A DNA stretch of 64,000 nucleotides from positions 682,001 to 746,000 of the forward strand of contig CANLBJ010000001.1 of NCBI GenBank assembly GCA_947488905.1, given 5' to 3'. The DNA comes from Ulvibacter algarum (lineage in GTDB: Bacteria > Bacteroidota > Bacteroidia > Flavobacteriales > Flavobacteriaceae). The notes beneath the pieces are model-generated. The model was not told the DNA's origin, made no database searches, and saw only the letters and a list, made by a program, of their open reading frames with translations. A program made the position numbers and the translations under genes. How positions within the stretch are numbered: position 1 is the stretch's first letter; each line of letters starts with the position of its first letter. Below, in pieces: positions 1 through 8,561 of the stretch.

Positions 1-2
1 TT

Positions 3-758
3 TACACACAAACAAAGCGAACAGATGAGGGGTCTAATAGTGTTGATATCCCTAGAGAGACATTTTTTACAAACACTACAGAGGTGTACACCGGTGTTAG
101 TGAGAACAGACGTGTTAATGTAGGTCTTGTTTTTCAAGTAAGAGCAAATAACTTTGGTGGTAGCACATTTGATGCATTGTCTTTTAATGATAATACCACA
201 GATTCTAGAAGTGGATTAACAACCGTTGCACCTTCAATAAGAGTGCAGCCTTTTGCAAGCATTTCAAATTTTTCTATTACAAGTTCATTGTTTATTCCGG
301 TATTTAAAGATGTTGCTAATGCACCTTATTTAGACAAGCGTAGTTTTTTCTGGGAAACTAAGTTTTTCTATGATAAAACTTTTGGTAAAGACAAATGGCA
401 AATTTTTACAGAAGCAGACTTAGGATACAATTTTGGGGAAGATGCAATAGATGCAGATCCGTTAACTGAAAACGTAAGTGAGCGTTTTGCAAATGAGAGT
501 TTGTTTTTACCAGTAAGCGCTTTCTTAAGTTATTTTCCAACAAACAAGTCTACCGTATTTGTAAATGCCCAACAAGCTTTTTTGATAGATTTAGGGAACA
601 ATTTTTCTCAAAATTATACACAATTAGGATTAGGGGGTAAATATCAATTAACAGATGTATTAAATGTAGAGGCTTCTTACGGAAAATTTGTGAGAGGTGA
701 GAGTTTTCAGGGTTTAGGAGAAACATTTAGTATAGGTTTGAGAGCGATTATTAACTAA
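3..758 (+). CDS. Outer-membrane beta-barrel protein, C-terminal part (5' end outside window)
   Basis: The frame is open from the first complete codon at position 3, so the gene begins upstream and the GTG at 84 is not a real start. The visible ~250 residues alternate polar and hydrophobic/aromatic positions as in membrane beta strands (for example SIRVQPFASISNFSITSS and KSTVFVNAQQAFLIDLG) and end in a short strand, GLRAIIN. No enzymatic motif is seen. The role is probably an outer-membrane barrel of unknown substrate. A perfect-stem terminator follows at once. The barrel call is moderately sure; no family is assigned. Confidence 0.6.
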   Translation, partial: YTQTKRTDEGSNSVDIPRETFFTNTTEVYTGVSENRRVNVGLVFQVRANNFGGSTFDALSFNDNTTDSRSGLTTVAPSIRVQPFASISNFSITSSLFIPVFKDVANAPYLDKRSFFWETKFFYDKTFGKDKWQIFTEADLGYNFGEDAIDADPLTENVSERFANESLFLPVSAFLSYFPTNKSTVFVNAQQAFLIDLGNNFSQNYTQLGLGGKYQLTDVLNVEASYGKFVRGESFQGLGETFSIGLRAIIN

Positions 759-787
759 AGTTATTTTATATTTTTGTTCAATTTTTT

Positions 788-822
788 AAACCTTTCAGTA
801 ATATTTTAACTGAAAGGTTTTT
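788..822 (+). terminator. Rho-independent terminator after the barrel gene
   Basis: A 12-bp perfect stem (AAACCTTTCAGT at 788-799 pairing with ACTGAAAGGTTT at 809-820) is closed by a 9-nt AT loop and followed by T residues. It separates the barrel gene from the glycosidase gene, which therefore probably has its own promoter. Confidence 0.85.
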
Positions 823-882
823 AACATGCTATCTAATTTTAACTTTATATCTTTAAAAACTAAAATCATTTTTATTGGCCTT

Positions 883-1890
883 ATGAAAAACAGTATATTT
901 TTATTTTTTGCTTTTGTATTACTTAGTAGTTGTGAGGCGCAACAATCTAAAATTAATGCAGTAAGCTTTGTTTCATCTGGTAAAGAAGTAGCAGAAGAAC
1001 ACGTTGCAGCTGTAAAAAACATTAACGCAAATTATGCTGCAGTAATGCCTTTTGGTTTTATAAAAGATTTAGAGTCGCCAGAGATAATGCATAATACAGA
1101 TAGGCAATGGTTTGGAGAAACTAAAGCAGGTATAATGCAATATGCAAGTATGCTTGAAAAGCAAGAGATAGCCGTAATGGTTAAGCCTCAAATATGGATT
1201 TGGAGAGGTGAGTTTACAGGGTATTTAAAGATGGATTCTGAAGAAAAATGGAAGCAACTTGAAGACTCTTATTCAACATTTATACTTACATATGCAGAAG
1301 CTGCGCAAGAGCTAAATGCCGAAATTTTCTGTATTGGAACAGAGTTAGAGCAATTTATAAATCACAGACCAGAATATTGGTTTACGCTTATTTCAGAAAT
1401 TAAAAAAGTATATAAAGGCAAGTTAACCTATGCTGCAAACTGGGATGAATATAAAAGAGTACCTTTTTGGGAAGAACTAGATTATATAGGTGTGGATGCT
1501 TATTTTCCCATTTCAGAAAGTAAAACACCGTCAATTGAAGAGGCTAAAAAAGGATGGCAACGTTGGAAAAAAGAATTATTAGAAGTTTCTACTGCAAATA
1601 GAAAACCCATTATTTTCACTGAGTATGGCTATAGAAGCGTAGACTTTTCTGGTAAAGAACCTTGGAAAAGTGATCGTTCTATGCCAGGCATAAATATGGA
1701 AGCGCAAACTAATTTAACTAAAGCGCTCATTGAAGAGTTATACCCAGAGCCTTGGTTTAAAGGAGGGTTTATCTGGAAATGGTTTATTGAGCATGATAAA
1801 GTAGGAGGTGCAGAAAACAACCAGTTTACTCCACAAAACAAACCTGTTGAAGAAGAATTGAAAAAGTATTTTAGTCTTTATTCTAAATAG
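883..1890 (+). CDS. GH113-type glycosidase lipoprotein (beta-mannanase-like)
   Basis: This is a 335-residue TIM-barrel protein resembling glycoside hydrolase family 113, whose known members are retaining beta-mannanases. The start at 883 gives a lipoprotein signal with lipobox LSSC (Cys17); an upstream ATG at 826 would put extra residues before the signal and lies next to the terminator. Candidate catalytic residues are Glu154 in IGTELEQF (acid/base) and Glu247 in FTEYGYRS (nucleophile), both at the strand ends expected for clan GH-A. The SSC-EAQ junction suggests surface or periplasmic lipid anchoring. There is no polysaccharide-utilisation locus around it, so the natural substrate is uncertain. 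Confidence 0.75.
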   Translation: MKNSIFLFFAFVLLSSCEAQQSKINAVSFVSSGKEVAEEHVAAVKNINANYAAVMPFGFIKDLESPEIMHNTDRQWFGETKAGIMQYASMLEKQEIAVMVKPQIWIWRGEFTGYLKMDSEEKWKQLEDSYSTFILTYAEAAQELNAEIFCIGTELEQFINHRPEYWFTLISEIKKVYKGKLTYAANWDEYKRVPFWEELDYIGVDAYFPISESKTPSIEEAKKGWQRWKKELLEVSTANRKPIIFTEYGYRSVDFSGKEPWKSDRSMPGINMEAQTNLTKALIEELYPEPWFKGGFIWKWFIEHDKVGGAENNQFTPQNKPVEEELKKYFSLYSK

Positions 1891-1974
1891 ATTTGTGATT
1901 TAAATTAACTATTTTTTTATCGTATTTATACAGCTTTTTTGTTAGGAATACTTTATTTATCCTACTAACTGCTT

Positions 1975-3228
1975 GTGAAAAATGTCATCTACATCCTGCT
2001 GTTTATTGTTACTTCAAGTGCTTGGAGTCAGCAAATTTCAGAAATTGTTATTCAAGGAAATAAAAAAACAAAAACGAGTTTTATTCGTAATATCACAAAA
2101 ATTGAAGAAGGTGCTTCACTTGATTCATTGCTAATTAAGGCAGATATTTCGAGATTAAAAAGACTGCCAGCCATAGCGCATGCCTACTATCAAATTACAC
2201 CTAAAAATGATGGGTCTGTAAAAGTGGTGTATGGTGTTGATGAAAACTTCACAATTATACCTTCTGCAAATATTTATACTACAGATGATGATGAGTTTGC
2301 ATATCGCTTAGGGCTTTATGAGTTTAATGGTCTAGGAAGAAATATCGTTTTTGGAGGTTATTATCAACGAGACATTTATAGCAGTTTTGGGTTAAACTTT
2401 AGGGCACCTTATTTGTTTAGCAAAAATGCAGGGTTAGCAATTAACTATCAAGACCTCACAACCTCAGAGCCTGTTTTTTTAGAAAACGGAACTGCAGATT
2501 ATAAGTATAACAATGAGTCTTATGAGATTCTAGGTTTGTATGAATTCAATTTTAACAATAGAATTGAAGCAGGAGTGAACTACTTTACCGAAACCTATAC
2601 TTATAAAAGCGGGGCAAATAGTCTAGAGGTTCCTCAAGATTTAAAGGTCAATAAATTATTATATATATTAATATATGAATATAATAACGTCAACAGGTTT
2701 TATCATTATGTTGAAGGTTTTAAGAGTACGCTTAACTTTCAATATGTAACCACAAGAGATGAAGCATTACCAGAGTTCTTAATTGGGTTTAATGATTTTG
2801 TGTACTATAAACGTATTGGTAAAAAAGGAAACTGGGCAACAAGATTACGTTTAGGTATTGCAACAAATAATGATAGTCCATTTGCTCCTTTTGCGGTAGA
2901 TAATAACTTAAATATTAGAGGTGTTGGTAATACAATTGATAGGGGTACAGCAGCAATCGTTATAAATACAGAATACAGACATACATTAATAGAAAAAGGA
3001 TGGTTTGTTTTACAAGGTAATGCCTTTGTAGATGGCGGTAGTTGGAGAAATCCGGGAGGTGATTTAGGAGATTTTGGCGATGATCAAAACTTAAGAGTCT
3101 ATCCAGGTGGAGGACTTAGATTTATACATAAAAAAATATTCAATACTGTTTTTAGAATTGACTATGGGGTTGGGGTTACGCAAGATGCAACTCAAGGTTT
3201 TGTGATAGGAATAGGGCAGTATTTTTAG
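1975..3228 (+). CDS. POTRA-containing Omp85/BamA-like outer-membrane protein
   Basis: A 417-residue protein with a GTG start and signal peptide (cleavage near WSQ). Residues ~20-90 look like a single POTRA domain (ISEIVIQGNKKTK, then a short helix with SRLKRLPAIAHAYY). The rest is a 16-stranded-type barrel ending in GIGQYF, the aromatic C-terminus typical of BAM substrates. It is much shorter than BamA (five POTRAs) and belongs with the small surface-antigen (D15)-like proteins common in Flavobacteriaceae. Its role is probably outer-membrane insertion or secretion of a specific protein; the partner is unknown. Confidence 0.7.
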   Translation: MKNVIYILLFIVTSSAWSQQISEIVIQGNKKTKTSFIRNITKIEEGASLDSLLIKADISRLKRLPAIAHAYYQITPKNDGSVKVVYGVDENFTIIPSANIYTTDDDEFAYRLGLYEFNGLGRNIVFGGYYQRDIYSSFGLNFRAPYLFSKNAGLAINYQDLTTSEPVFLENGTADYKYNNESYEILGLYEFNFNNRIEAGVNYFTETYTYKSGANSLEVPQDLKVNKLLYILIYEYNNVNRFYHYVEGFKSTLNFQYVTTRDEALPEFLIGFNDFVYYKRIGKKGNWATRLRLGIATNNDSPFAPFAVDNNLNIRGVGNTIDRGTAAIVINTEYRHTLIEKGWFVLQGNAFVDGGSWRNPGGDLGDFGDDQNLRVYPGGGLRFIHKKIFNTVFRIDYGVGVTQDATQGFVIGIGQYF

Positions 3229-3236
3229 AACATAAA

Positions 3237-3274
3237 AACTCCTTTACGTTCTTTAAAAACCTAAAGGAGCTTTG
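3237..3274. terminator. Weak hairpin between convergent genes
   Basis: CTCCTTTA and TAAAGGAG can pair across a 15-nt loop in the 63-bp gap between the plus-strand barrel gene and the minus-strand hemerythrin gene. The T/A tracts are short, so function as a bidirectional terminator is only likely. Confidence 0.45.
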
Positions 3275-3291
3275 CAAATTATTCATTTTTC

Positions 3292-3741
3292 TTATTTCAT
3301 TTCTTTTCGTTGTGATTCCATTTCTGCATTATATGCTTTTGCAAGATCTGTTTTTTGCTTCTCGTTAAATACTTTACCAGCTAATTGAAAAAACGCTTTT
3401 TCTTCATCTTCAAGATGATGACGCACTTGATGGTCTAATGCTTTCATGTGTGCTAGCCATGCGCTACTATCCATATCTGCTTCGTCAACTTTTTCAATTA
3501 ATTCATCAATTTCGTGGTGTTCGGCAATACCGTGACGGGTATGTTCTACCATCATATCATTGTCAATAAGTTGCTTGTAAAAATTACGTTCTTCAGCAGT
3601 TTCGTGCCCTTTTAACTCAACTTTGAGCTGGTCCCAAATTTCTTTTCTTTCACTTGATTTACCAGAGGTTTTTAAAGCTTTATCTAATAATTCTCTTTGT
3701 ATATCGTGGTCTGCACGTATGGCTTCAAATATGTTTTGCAT
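3292..3741 (-). CDS. Hemerythrin HHE-domain protein
   Basis: This 149-residue all-helical protein carries the di-iron hemerythrin ligand pattern: His12 in helix 1, His46 with Glu50 (GHETAEE) in helix 2, a His75-His76-Glu77 (HHE) triplet in helix 3, and His104, His108/109 and Glu111 in helix 4. Such cytosolic proteins bind O2, NO or iron, or act in nitrosative and oxidative stress defence. It is separated by 111 bp from the glycosyltransferase gene upstream on the same strand and is probably transcribed independently of the arsenosugar run. Confidence 0.8.
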   Translation of the reverse strand: MQNIFEAIRADHDIQRELLDKALKTSGKSSERKEIWDQLKVELKGHETAEERNFYKQLIDNDMMVEHTRHGIAEHHEIDELIEKVDEADMDSSAWLAHMKALDHQVRHHLEDEEKAFFQLAGKVFNEKQKTDLAKAYNAEMESQRKEMK

Positions 3742-3852
3742 GATGTTGGTTTTAGAGTTTCCTCTAAATTACAATCAATTAAAATATAATTGTGTTTAAG
3801 AAATATTAAAAATTACATTCAATATGTTAATAATGAGTTGGATAGATTTTTC

Positions 3853-4620
3853 TTACTCGTCTTCAAAAGCATTTTTTGAGCGTGTAGATTTCTCTTTAGC
3901 AATTTTAGGAACGCGACATTCCTTGATGTTTTTTAAATAATATGCGTATAATTCATTGGCGTCTGCGCCCATCCATTTTTTTATATAGATTGCCCAAAAG
4001 TGATACTGTACAAACCAAACACCTTTGTCTTCATACATTCTAGCAGATGTGCCTATCCATTCTTGAATGACCACAAATGTATCTCGTTTGTATAATTCAT
4101 TGATTAAAATGTTGTCTTCATAGATAATAAATGATTCATCAAAACCGCCTATTTCATTAAATAGCTCACGAGTTATAAACTGGCTCTGATCACCACCACG
4201 GCAGGCACGCCAAGAAAATTTAGTTAAGTAGCTAGCTAGTTTTAGCCACCAGTGGTCGCTATCAAATTTCATTTTAAAACAACCAGCAGGGTTCCCTTTT
4301 TTTACTTCGGAAATGATAAGTTTGTCAAAATTTTTAGGAGGAAAAGAATCTGCGTGTAAAAAGTATAAAATGTTTCCTGTGGCTTTTCTTGAACCGGTAT
4401 TCATTTGTTTTGCCCTTCCTCTTTCTGAAGAAATGGAGAGCAAATTAAAGCTAGACTTTTTAGCAAAAGCATCTATTAATTGTACGGTGTTATCTTGACT
4501 CCCGCCGTCTACAAGTATTATCTCTGCAATATTTTTTAAAGTTGCATTCTTTGTCAGGTTACTGAGCACAGAAGTAATGTTTTCTGCTTCATTAAGAACG
4601 GGGATAATAATACTAATCAT
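3853..4620 (-). CDS. GT2-family glycosyltransferase, TIGR04283 (arsenosugar-associated) type
   Basis: This is a 255-residue GT-A glycosyltransferase: N-terminal IIIPVLNEAENI, then LVDGGSQDNT and the metal-binding acidic motif FLHADSFPP near residue 90. Size and sequence fit the TIGR04283 group, which recurs next to ArsS in arsenosugar gene clusters. It is the last gene of the 15-kb minus-strand arsenosugar-type run, 104 bp beyond the second DUF547 gene. Its likely task is adding a group to the arsenical ribose, but the acceptor is inferred from context only. The gene contains one TTTCCGAAG motif (4305-4313). Confidence 0.75.
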   Translation of the reverse strand: MISIIIPVLNEAENITSVLSNLTKNATLKNIAEIILVDGGSQDNTVQLIDAFAKKSSFNLLSISSERGRAKQMNTGSRKATGNILYFLHADSFPPKNFDKLIISEVKKGNPAGCFKMKFDSDHWWLKLASYLTKFSWRACRGGDQSQFITRELFNEIGGFDESFIIYEDNILINELYKRDTFVVIQEWIGTSARMYEDKGVWFVQYHFWAIYIKKWMGADANELYAYYLKNIKECRVPKIAKEKSTRSKNAFEDE

Positions 4621-4724
4621 ATATGGTAAACTTACGCAAAACGTTTGAAAAAGGTTTTTAAGTTTTAGTAATAACTGTTGTTTTTAAATCTGGCAGATAC
4701 TAAATTTAGAATATTTCAGAAGTA

Positions 4725-5525
4725 CTATTGCTGCTCGTTTAAGTTCCAGTTATAATCTAAATACTCTAAGGTGGCGTTATTGTTTATTTTTACTTTACTA
4801 TACATATTAATGTAGCCTATTATGTCTTGCTCACCATCTACTTTAAAATCTTTAGGGTAAAATTTAAATATAGAAGAAAGCTTTGGGGTGCTTTTAGTCA
4901 ACTCGTTTTTTGAGCCGTTTATAAACTGCTTAGTGGCTAGCTCTAGTTGTTCATTAATGCTGCCTGCAGTATACGCTTCGTCCAATAATTTTGGGCAAGA
5001 AATGGAAGCACAATTTATCGCAAAATGAATACGAGGTTCATTCATTTTTCTGAGAATCCCATTCTCTATTCCGGCTAGTGGTAGCATTTTATTACCAATA
5101 GGAACATTAGCTCCTTTCCATACATTAGTTATATCTTTTATACTTTTTGTAGGGTAATTATTTATAATCGCATCTACCGTATAAGCGTTGTATACGTTAA
5201 TGTAATAGGCGAGTAGTTCTTGAACACTCCAGTCACTATCAGGTTGAAATGATGACATTTTTTGTAGGTATACATCAAGTGCTTCTTGGTCATTAATAAA
5301 CCCTTTATAATCTACAAGACCTTCTTTATTTACGTGCTTTTTAAGGAGTTTGTCCCAGTTGGAATGGTCTACATTTACGGCACTATTTGCGGTGGTAGAG
5401 GTTAATTTGCCTTCTACTTTTTTTATAGGACCTTGACTTATTAATCCCGCAGAAGATAACAGATTACAGCTTTGCAATGTGAAAACCGTTATTAAAATAA
5501 GGACTGTATATTTTATAAATTTCAT
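4725..5525 (-). CDS. DUF547 lipoprotein (downstream copy)
   Basis: This 266-residue lipoprotein has lipobox LQSC (Cys20). The DUF547 core covers residues ~60-260, with YYINVYNAYTVDAIINNYP, HFAINCASISCPKLLDEAY and a C-terminal LDYNWNLN. The conserved Asn-Cys-Ala-Ser and Ser-Cys-Pro cysteines suggest a papain-like or transglutaminase-like fold, but the biochemical role is not known. It is a tandem paralogue of the next gene upstream on the same strand and sits between it and the TIGR04283 glycosyltransferase. Work in the periplasm is inferred from the lipid anchor. Confidence 0.75.
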   Translation of the reverse strand: MKFIKYTVLILITVFTLQSCNLLSSAGLISQGPIKKVEGKLTSTTANSAVNVDHSNWDKLLKKHVNKEGLVDYKGFINDQEALDVYLQKMSSFQPDSDWSVQELLAYYINVYNAYTVDAIINNYPTKSIKDITNVWKGANVPIGNKMLPLAGIENGILRKMNEPRIHFAINCASISCPKLLDEAYTAGSINEQLELATKQFINGSKNELTKSTPKLSSIFKFYPKDFKVDGEQDIIGYINMYSKVKINNNATLEYLDYNWNLNEQQ

Positions 5526-5615
5526 TATTTATTGTTTTATAGAAAAATAGTTTAAACGCCTTTATTATAGGCATTGCTTAACAAAGGCTTAAGTAAGATT
5601 TAGTAAAAGTTTAGT

Positions 5616-6581
5616 CTACTTATTTAGCGCCCAGTTATAATCCATATAACGCACTTTTGCATCTTCGGAAATTTTAATTTCTGAAAATTTGTTTAAGAAA
5701 TCTATAAGGCTTCCGTTTTGTTTAAAATCTTTTGAAAACCATTTAAAGATATTTGAAATCTCTACGTTGTTTTCCGAAATCATATTTCGGCTTGAATCAT
5801 TGATAAACTTTTTTGCTACTAGATTAAGTTGCCCATCAACCTTGCTTGGTATAAAGGCTTCGTTTAATAATGGAGGGCAAGAAAAAGAGGCGCAATTAAT
5901 ACCAAAATGAATACGAGCATCTCCCATTTTACGTAGAATCTGGTGCTCTATTTCGTCAAGATTGTAATATTTTTCACCAAGTTTCCAGAGTCTTTGATCC
6001 CATGGGTTTTTAATATCTTTTATACTAGATAGGGGCTGGTTGCGCAAGATAAGGTCTATTGTCATCGCGTTATAAGCGTTCATCCAGTAAGCAAGTTTTT
6101 GGTTTTTGGTCCAGCTATGTTCTGGTAGGTTTTTACCTAAGGCTGCAATGTAAGCGAGTAGTGATTTGCGATTGCTTTTAAAACCATTGTAGTTTACATT
6201 ACCGGCACTTGACACATTGTTTTTTAAAAGGGTATTAAATGGTTTGTGTAGTTCTGTGTGATCTAAAACTGAGGTGTCAACCGTTGGTTCAACTTCAATT
6301 ATTTTAACAACAGTTGGTGTTGGTAGAGTAATATTTGGTGCTGTTTCGGCTTTAACAACGGGTGCTTTTATTTCTTGAGTAACCGGCGTTTTTGGTGTTT
6401 CTGCAATTGTAGCAATAGGTTGAGAGGTGCCTATTAATTTACCGTGACTTACGGTGGCTTTGCCTTCTGTTACTTGTGTGTTGTTTACTGTATTTTGTGC
6501 TGCGGTATCTTGCACTTGTTTTGCACTACAACAAGAAGTTGCTATGACAGCTGCTGTAATAAGTAAGGCGCTAAATTTCAT
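5616..6581 (-). CDS. DUF547 lipoprotein (upstream copy, with spacer)
   Basis: This 321-residue DUF547 lipoprotein starts at 6581, which places the lipobox ATSC right after the hydrophobic signal; the longer ATG at 6602 adds only seven residues. A low-complexity Thr/Val/Pro/Glu-rich spacer (~residues 25-100) separates the anchor from the DUF547 domain, unlike its neighbour. Core motifs match the paralogue: YWMNAYNAMTIDLILRN, HFGINCASFSCPPLLNEAF and MDYNWALN. The spacer suggests the domain reaches away from the membrane. It contains two copies of the TTTCCGAA motif (5663, 5771). Confidence 0.75.
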   Translation of the reverse strand: MKFSALLITAAVIATSCCSAKQVQDTAAQNTVNNTQVTEGKATVSHGKLIGTSQPIATIAETPKTPVTQEIKAPVVKAETAPNITLPTPTVVKIIEVEPTVDTSVLDHTELHKPFNTLLKNNVSSAGNVNYNGFKSNRKSLLAYIAALGKNLPEHSWTKNQKLAYWMNAYNAMTIDLILRNQPLSSIKDIKNPWDQRLWKLGEKYYNLDEIEHQILRKMGDARIHFGINCASFSCPPLLNEAFIPSKVDGQLNLVAKKFINDSSRNMISENNVEISNIFKWFSKDFKQNGSLIDFLNKFSEIKISEDAKVRYMDYNWALNK

Positions 6582-6663
6582 GATAGTATATGTTTCTGTC
6601 ATAGTAGTCGAAAGTATTGTTGTTACATTTCAAGAAACAAATTATCTAGCTCTTTTTTATAGT

Positions 6664-7545
6664 TTAGTCTTTAGTAAAAGGATATCCTTCTTGTCTTAAA
6701 AATGTCTTCGGAAATTTTTCATCTTCTTCAAAACCTAGTTCAATATCGCGACCATCGTAGGGTATGTGGTCTGTGTTAAATAGATAATCCCAGATGCTTA
6801 ACGAAATTCCATAATTTGCTCCATATTTACTCTTCTCTGGAAGCTCTTTTGCATGATGCCAAATATGCATTTTTGGATTATTAAATACATATTTTAAAAT
6901 ACCATAATCCCAGCCTAAATTAGCGTGATTTAAATGCCCAACAGTTAATGCAAAAAAGTGAACAATGGCCACTTGCTCTACCTGAAAACCACCAATAATT
7001 GCTAACGGAATATATAATATAGACTTGTAAACAATAGGTTCCATCCAGTGATATCTAAGGTGCGCTGCAAAGCCCATCTCTTTTACAGAGTGGTGCAGTT
7101 TATGAAAATTCCAGAGAAAGGGAAATCTATGTAATAAGCGGTGCGTATTCCATTGCACAAAATCTGAGACTAAAAAGAAGATTAATAATCCTACGCCAAA
7201 GGGTAGTGCATTTAAATCAAGAAGTTGAAAATCTTCTAAACTTAAATTTACAAAGCTAAGGGCGTCATTAAAGAGCATCTCTGTAGTGTTTGAAAGAAAA
7301 ATTAGGACAATAAGATTTAACAAAAAGAAATTGAAAAACATATAAAAAATGTCTTGCCAAAAATCTTTTCTAAATATTTTTTGGTCCTTTCTCCAAGGGA
7401 ACAGAATCTCTAAACCCCATACTACTAATGAAACAATGATTAAACCATAAAAGTAATTATCCCAGTGAAACGAAGTTATTTCGCTCAGTAAGTAATTAAA
7501 ATATCCTTGATAGGAATCTTTAAATAGGTCTATATATTTATTCAT
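6664..7545 (-). CDS. Sterol desaturase / fatty-acid hydroxylase superfamily membrane protein
   Basis: A 293-residue integral membrane di-iron protein. About four to five hydrophobic helices alternate with the histidine clusters of the superfamily: HRLLHRFPFLWNFHKLHHS around residue 130, HLRYHW, HLNHANLG, and HIWHHAKE near residue 230. Family members hydroxylate or cleave lipid substrates such as sterols, fatty acids and alkylglycerols. The stop lies 82 bp before the DUF547 gene, and its 5' end is 3 bp from the small membrane gene, indicating one operon. In this context a lipid-modifying step related to the arsenic pathway is possible but unproven. Confidence 0.8.
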   Translation of the reverse strand: MNKYIDLFKDSYQGYFNYLLSEITSFHWDNYFYGLIIVSLVVWGLEILFPWRKDQKIFRKDFWQDIFYMFFNFFLLNLIVLIFLSNTTEMLFNDALSFVNLSLEDFQLLDLNALPFGVGLLIFFLVSDFVQWNTHRLLHRFPFLWNFHKLHHSVKEMGFAAHLRYHWMEPIVYKSILYIPLAIIGGFQVEQVAIVHFFALTVGHLNHANLGWDYGILKYVFNNPKMHIWHHAKELPEKSKYGANYGISLSIWDYLFNTDHIPYDGRDIELGFEEDEKFPKTFLRQEGYPFTKD

Positions 7546-7548
7546 TTT

Positions 7549-7746
7549 TTACTTTTCAATTTTTTTATTTCTTCCTCTCATTATAGAGTATCCAGACAAA
7601 AATCCTGCAAGAAGCCAAATTAATCTAAAGGCCCAAACGTTTACTTCCATACCTAAAAATACAGTTGCAACTTCTGGGTGCATAAATGATTGAGCAATTT
7701 TATAACCGGCAACACCTATGATTATAAAAGAGAATATATGTTTCAT
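7549..7746 (-). CDS. Small two-helix membrane protein
   Basis: This 65-residue protein has two predicted transmembrane segments (FSFIIIGVAGYKI and FRLIWLLAGFLSGYSIM) and a basic C-terminus (RGRNKKIEK). It abuts the phosphorylase gene (stop at 7747, start at 7746) and the hydroxylase gene (3 bp), so it is translated as part of the same operon. I do not recognise a family. A helper subunit for the neighbouring membrane hydroxylase is a guess from position. Confidence 0.65.
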   Translation of the reverse strand: MKHIFSFIIIGVAGYKIAQSFMHPEVATVFLGMEVNVWAFRLIWLLAGFLSGYSIMRGRNKKIEK

Positions 7747-8559
7747 TTATAATTGTTTTATTAACTCTGTAAATAGCGTGATCATTTTTGGTTCTGCTTT
7801 ACCAGCCTGAGCAATGATATCTGGAATATCTACTGGTTTTAAGTTTTCTGGATCACACTCATCTGTTAATACAGAAAGTGCTGCAACAGGTAGACTTAAA
7901 TGATTAGCTACAATGATTTCTGGCACTGTACTCATCCCAACAGCATCTGTTCCTATTAATTTTAAATAACGGTATTCTGCCCTTGTTTCTAGTTGCGGGC
8001 CCACTACGCTTGTGTAAACACCTTTATGTAAATTGATGCCGTTCTCTTTTGCAATGGCTTCTAGCTTAGCATTCATATCTGCATCATAAGGAGCGCTCAT
8101 ATCTACAAAACGTTCACCTAGTTTTTCTACACCTTTAAACGCTAGGGGAGAACCTCCTTGCAAATTAATATGATCGTCAATAAGCATAATCTCTCCCTTT
8201 TTAAAAGCAGTGTTTATAGCACCAGAGGCATTACTCACTAGTAGTTTTTCAATACCTAATTGTCTCATTACACGCACCGGGAAGGTTACATCTTTTAATG
8301 AGTAGCCTTCATAAACGTGAAAGCGACCTTGCATTATAATTACCTTTTTACCAGCGAGCTCGCCAAAAATGAGTTTACCTTTATGAAACTCAACCGTTGC
8401 CGTAGGGAAGTTAGGTATGTGATTATAACTCATCTCTGCTTCTACGGTAACATCTTCTACAATTTTACCAAGTCCTGTACCTAGTATGATACCTACTTCT
8501 GGTTTTCCAAAACCTCTACTTTTTAAAAATTCTACTGCTTCTGTGATGTGTTTTTTCAT
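7747..8559 (-). CDS. Purine-nucleoside phosphorylase, adenine-type residue at the base site
   Basis: A 270-residue trimeric (class I) PNP: IILGTGLGKI at the N-terminus, MQGRFHVYEGY near 76-86, NASGAINTAFKKGE near 110, GPQLETRAEYR (Glu191) and GMSTVPEIIVANH. Aligning from Glu191 (human PNP Glu201) places Asp233 at human Asn243, the residue that selects 6-oxopurines; MTA phosphorylase, which takes adenine nucleosides, has Asp there. I therefore infer phosphorolysis of a 5'-modified adenosine. The gene lies 2 bp from the DUF2064 transferase gene. In the arsenosugar setting the substrate could be 5'-deoxy-5'-dimethylarsinoyl-adenosine. A housekeeping salvage role is the alternative. Confidence 0.85.
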   Translation of the reverse strand: MKKHITEAVEFLKSRGFGKPEVGIILGTGLGKIVEDVTVEAEMSYNHIPNFPTATVEFHKGKLIFGELAGKKVIIMQGRFHVYEGYSLKDVTFPVRVMRQLGIEKLLVSNASGAINTAFKKGEIMLIDDHINLQGGSPLAFKGVEKLGERFVDMSAPYDADMNAKLEAIAKENGINLHKGVYTSVVGPQLETRAEYRYLKLIGTDAVGMSTVPEIIVANHLSLPVAALSVLTDECDPENLKPVDIPDIIAQAGKAEPKMITLFTELIKQL

Positions 8560-8561
8560 AA

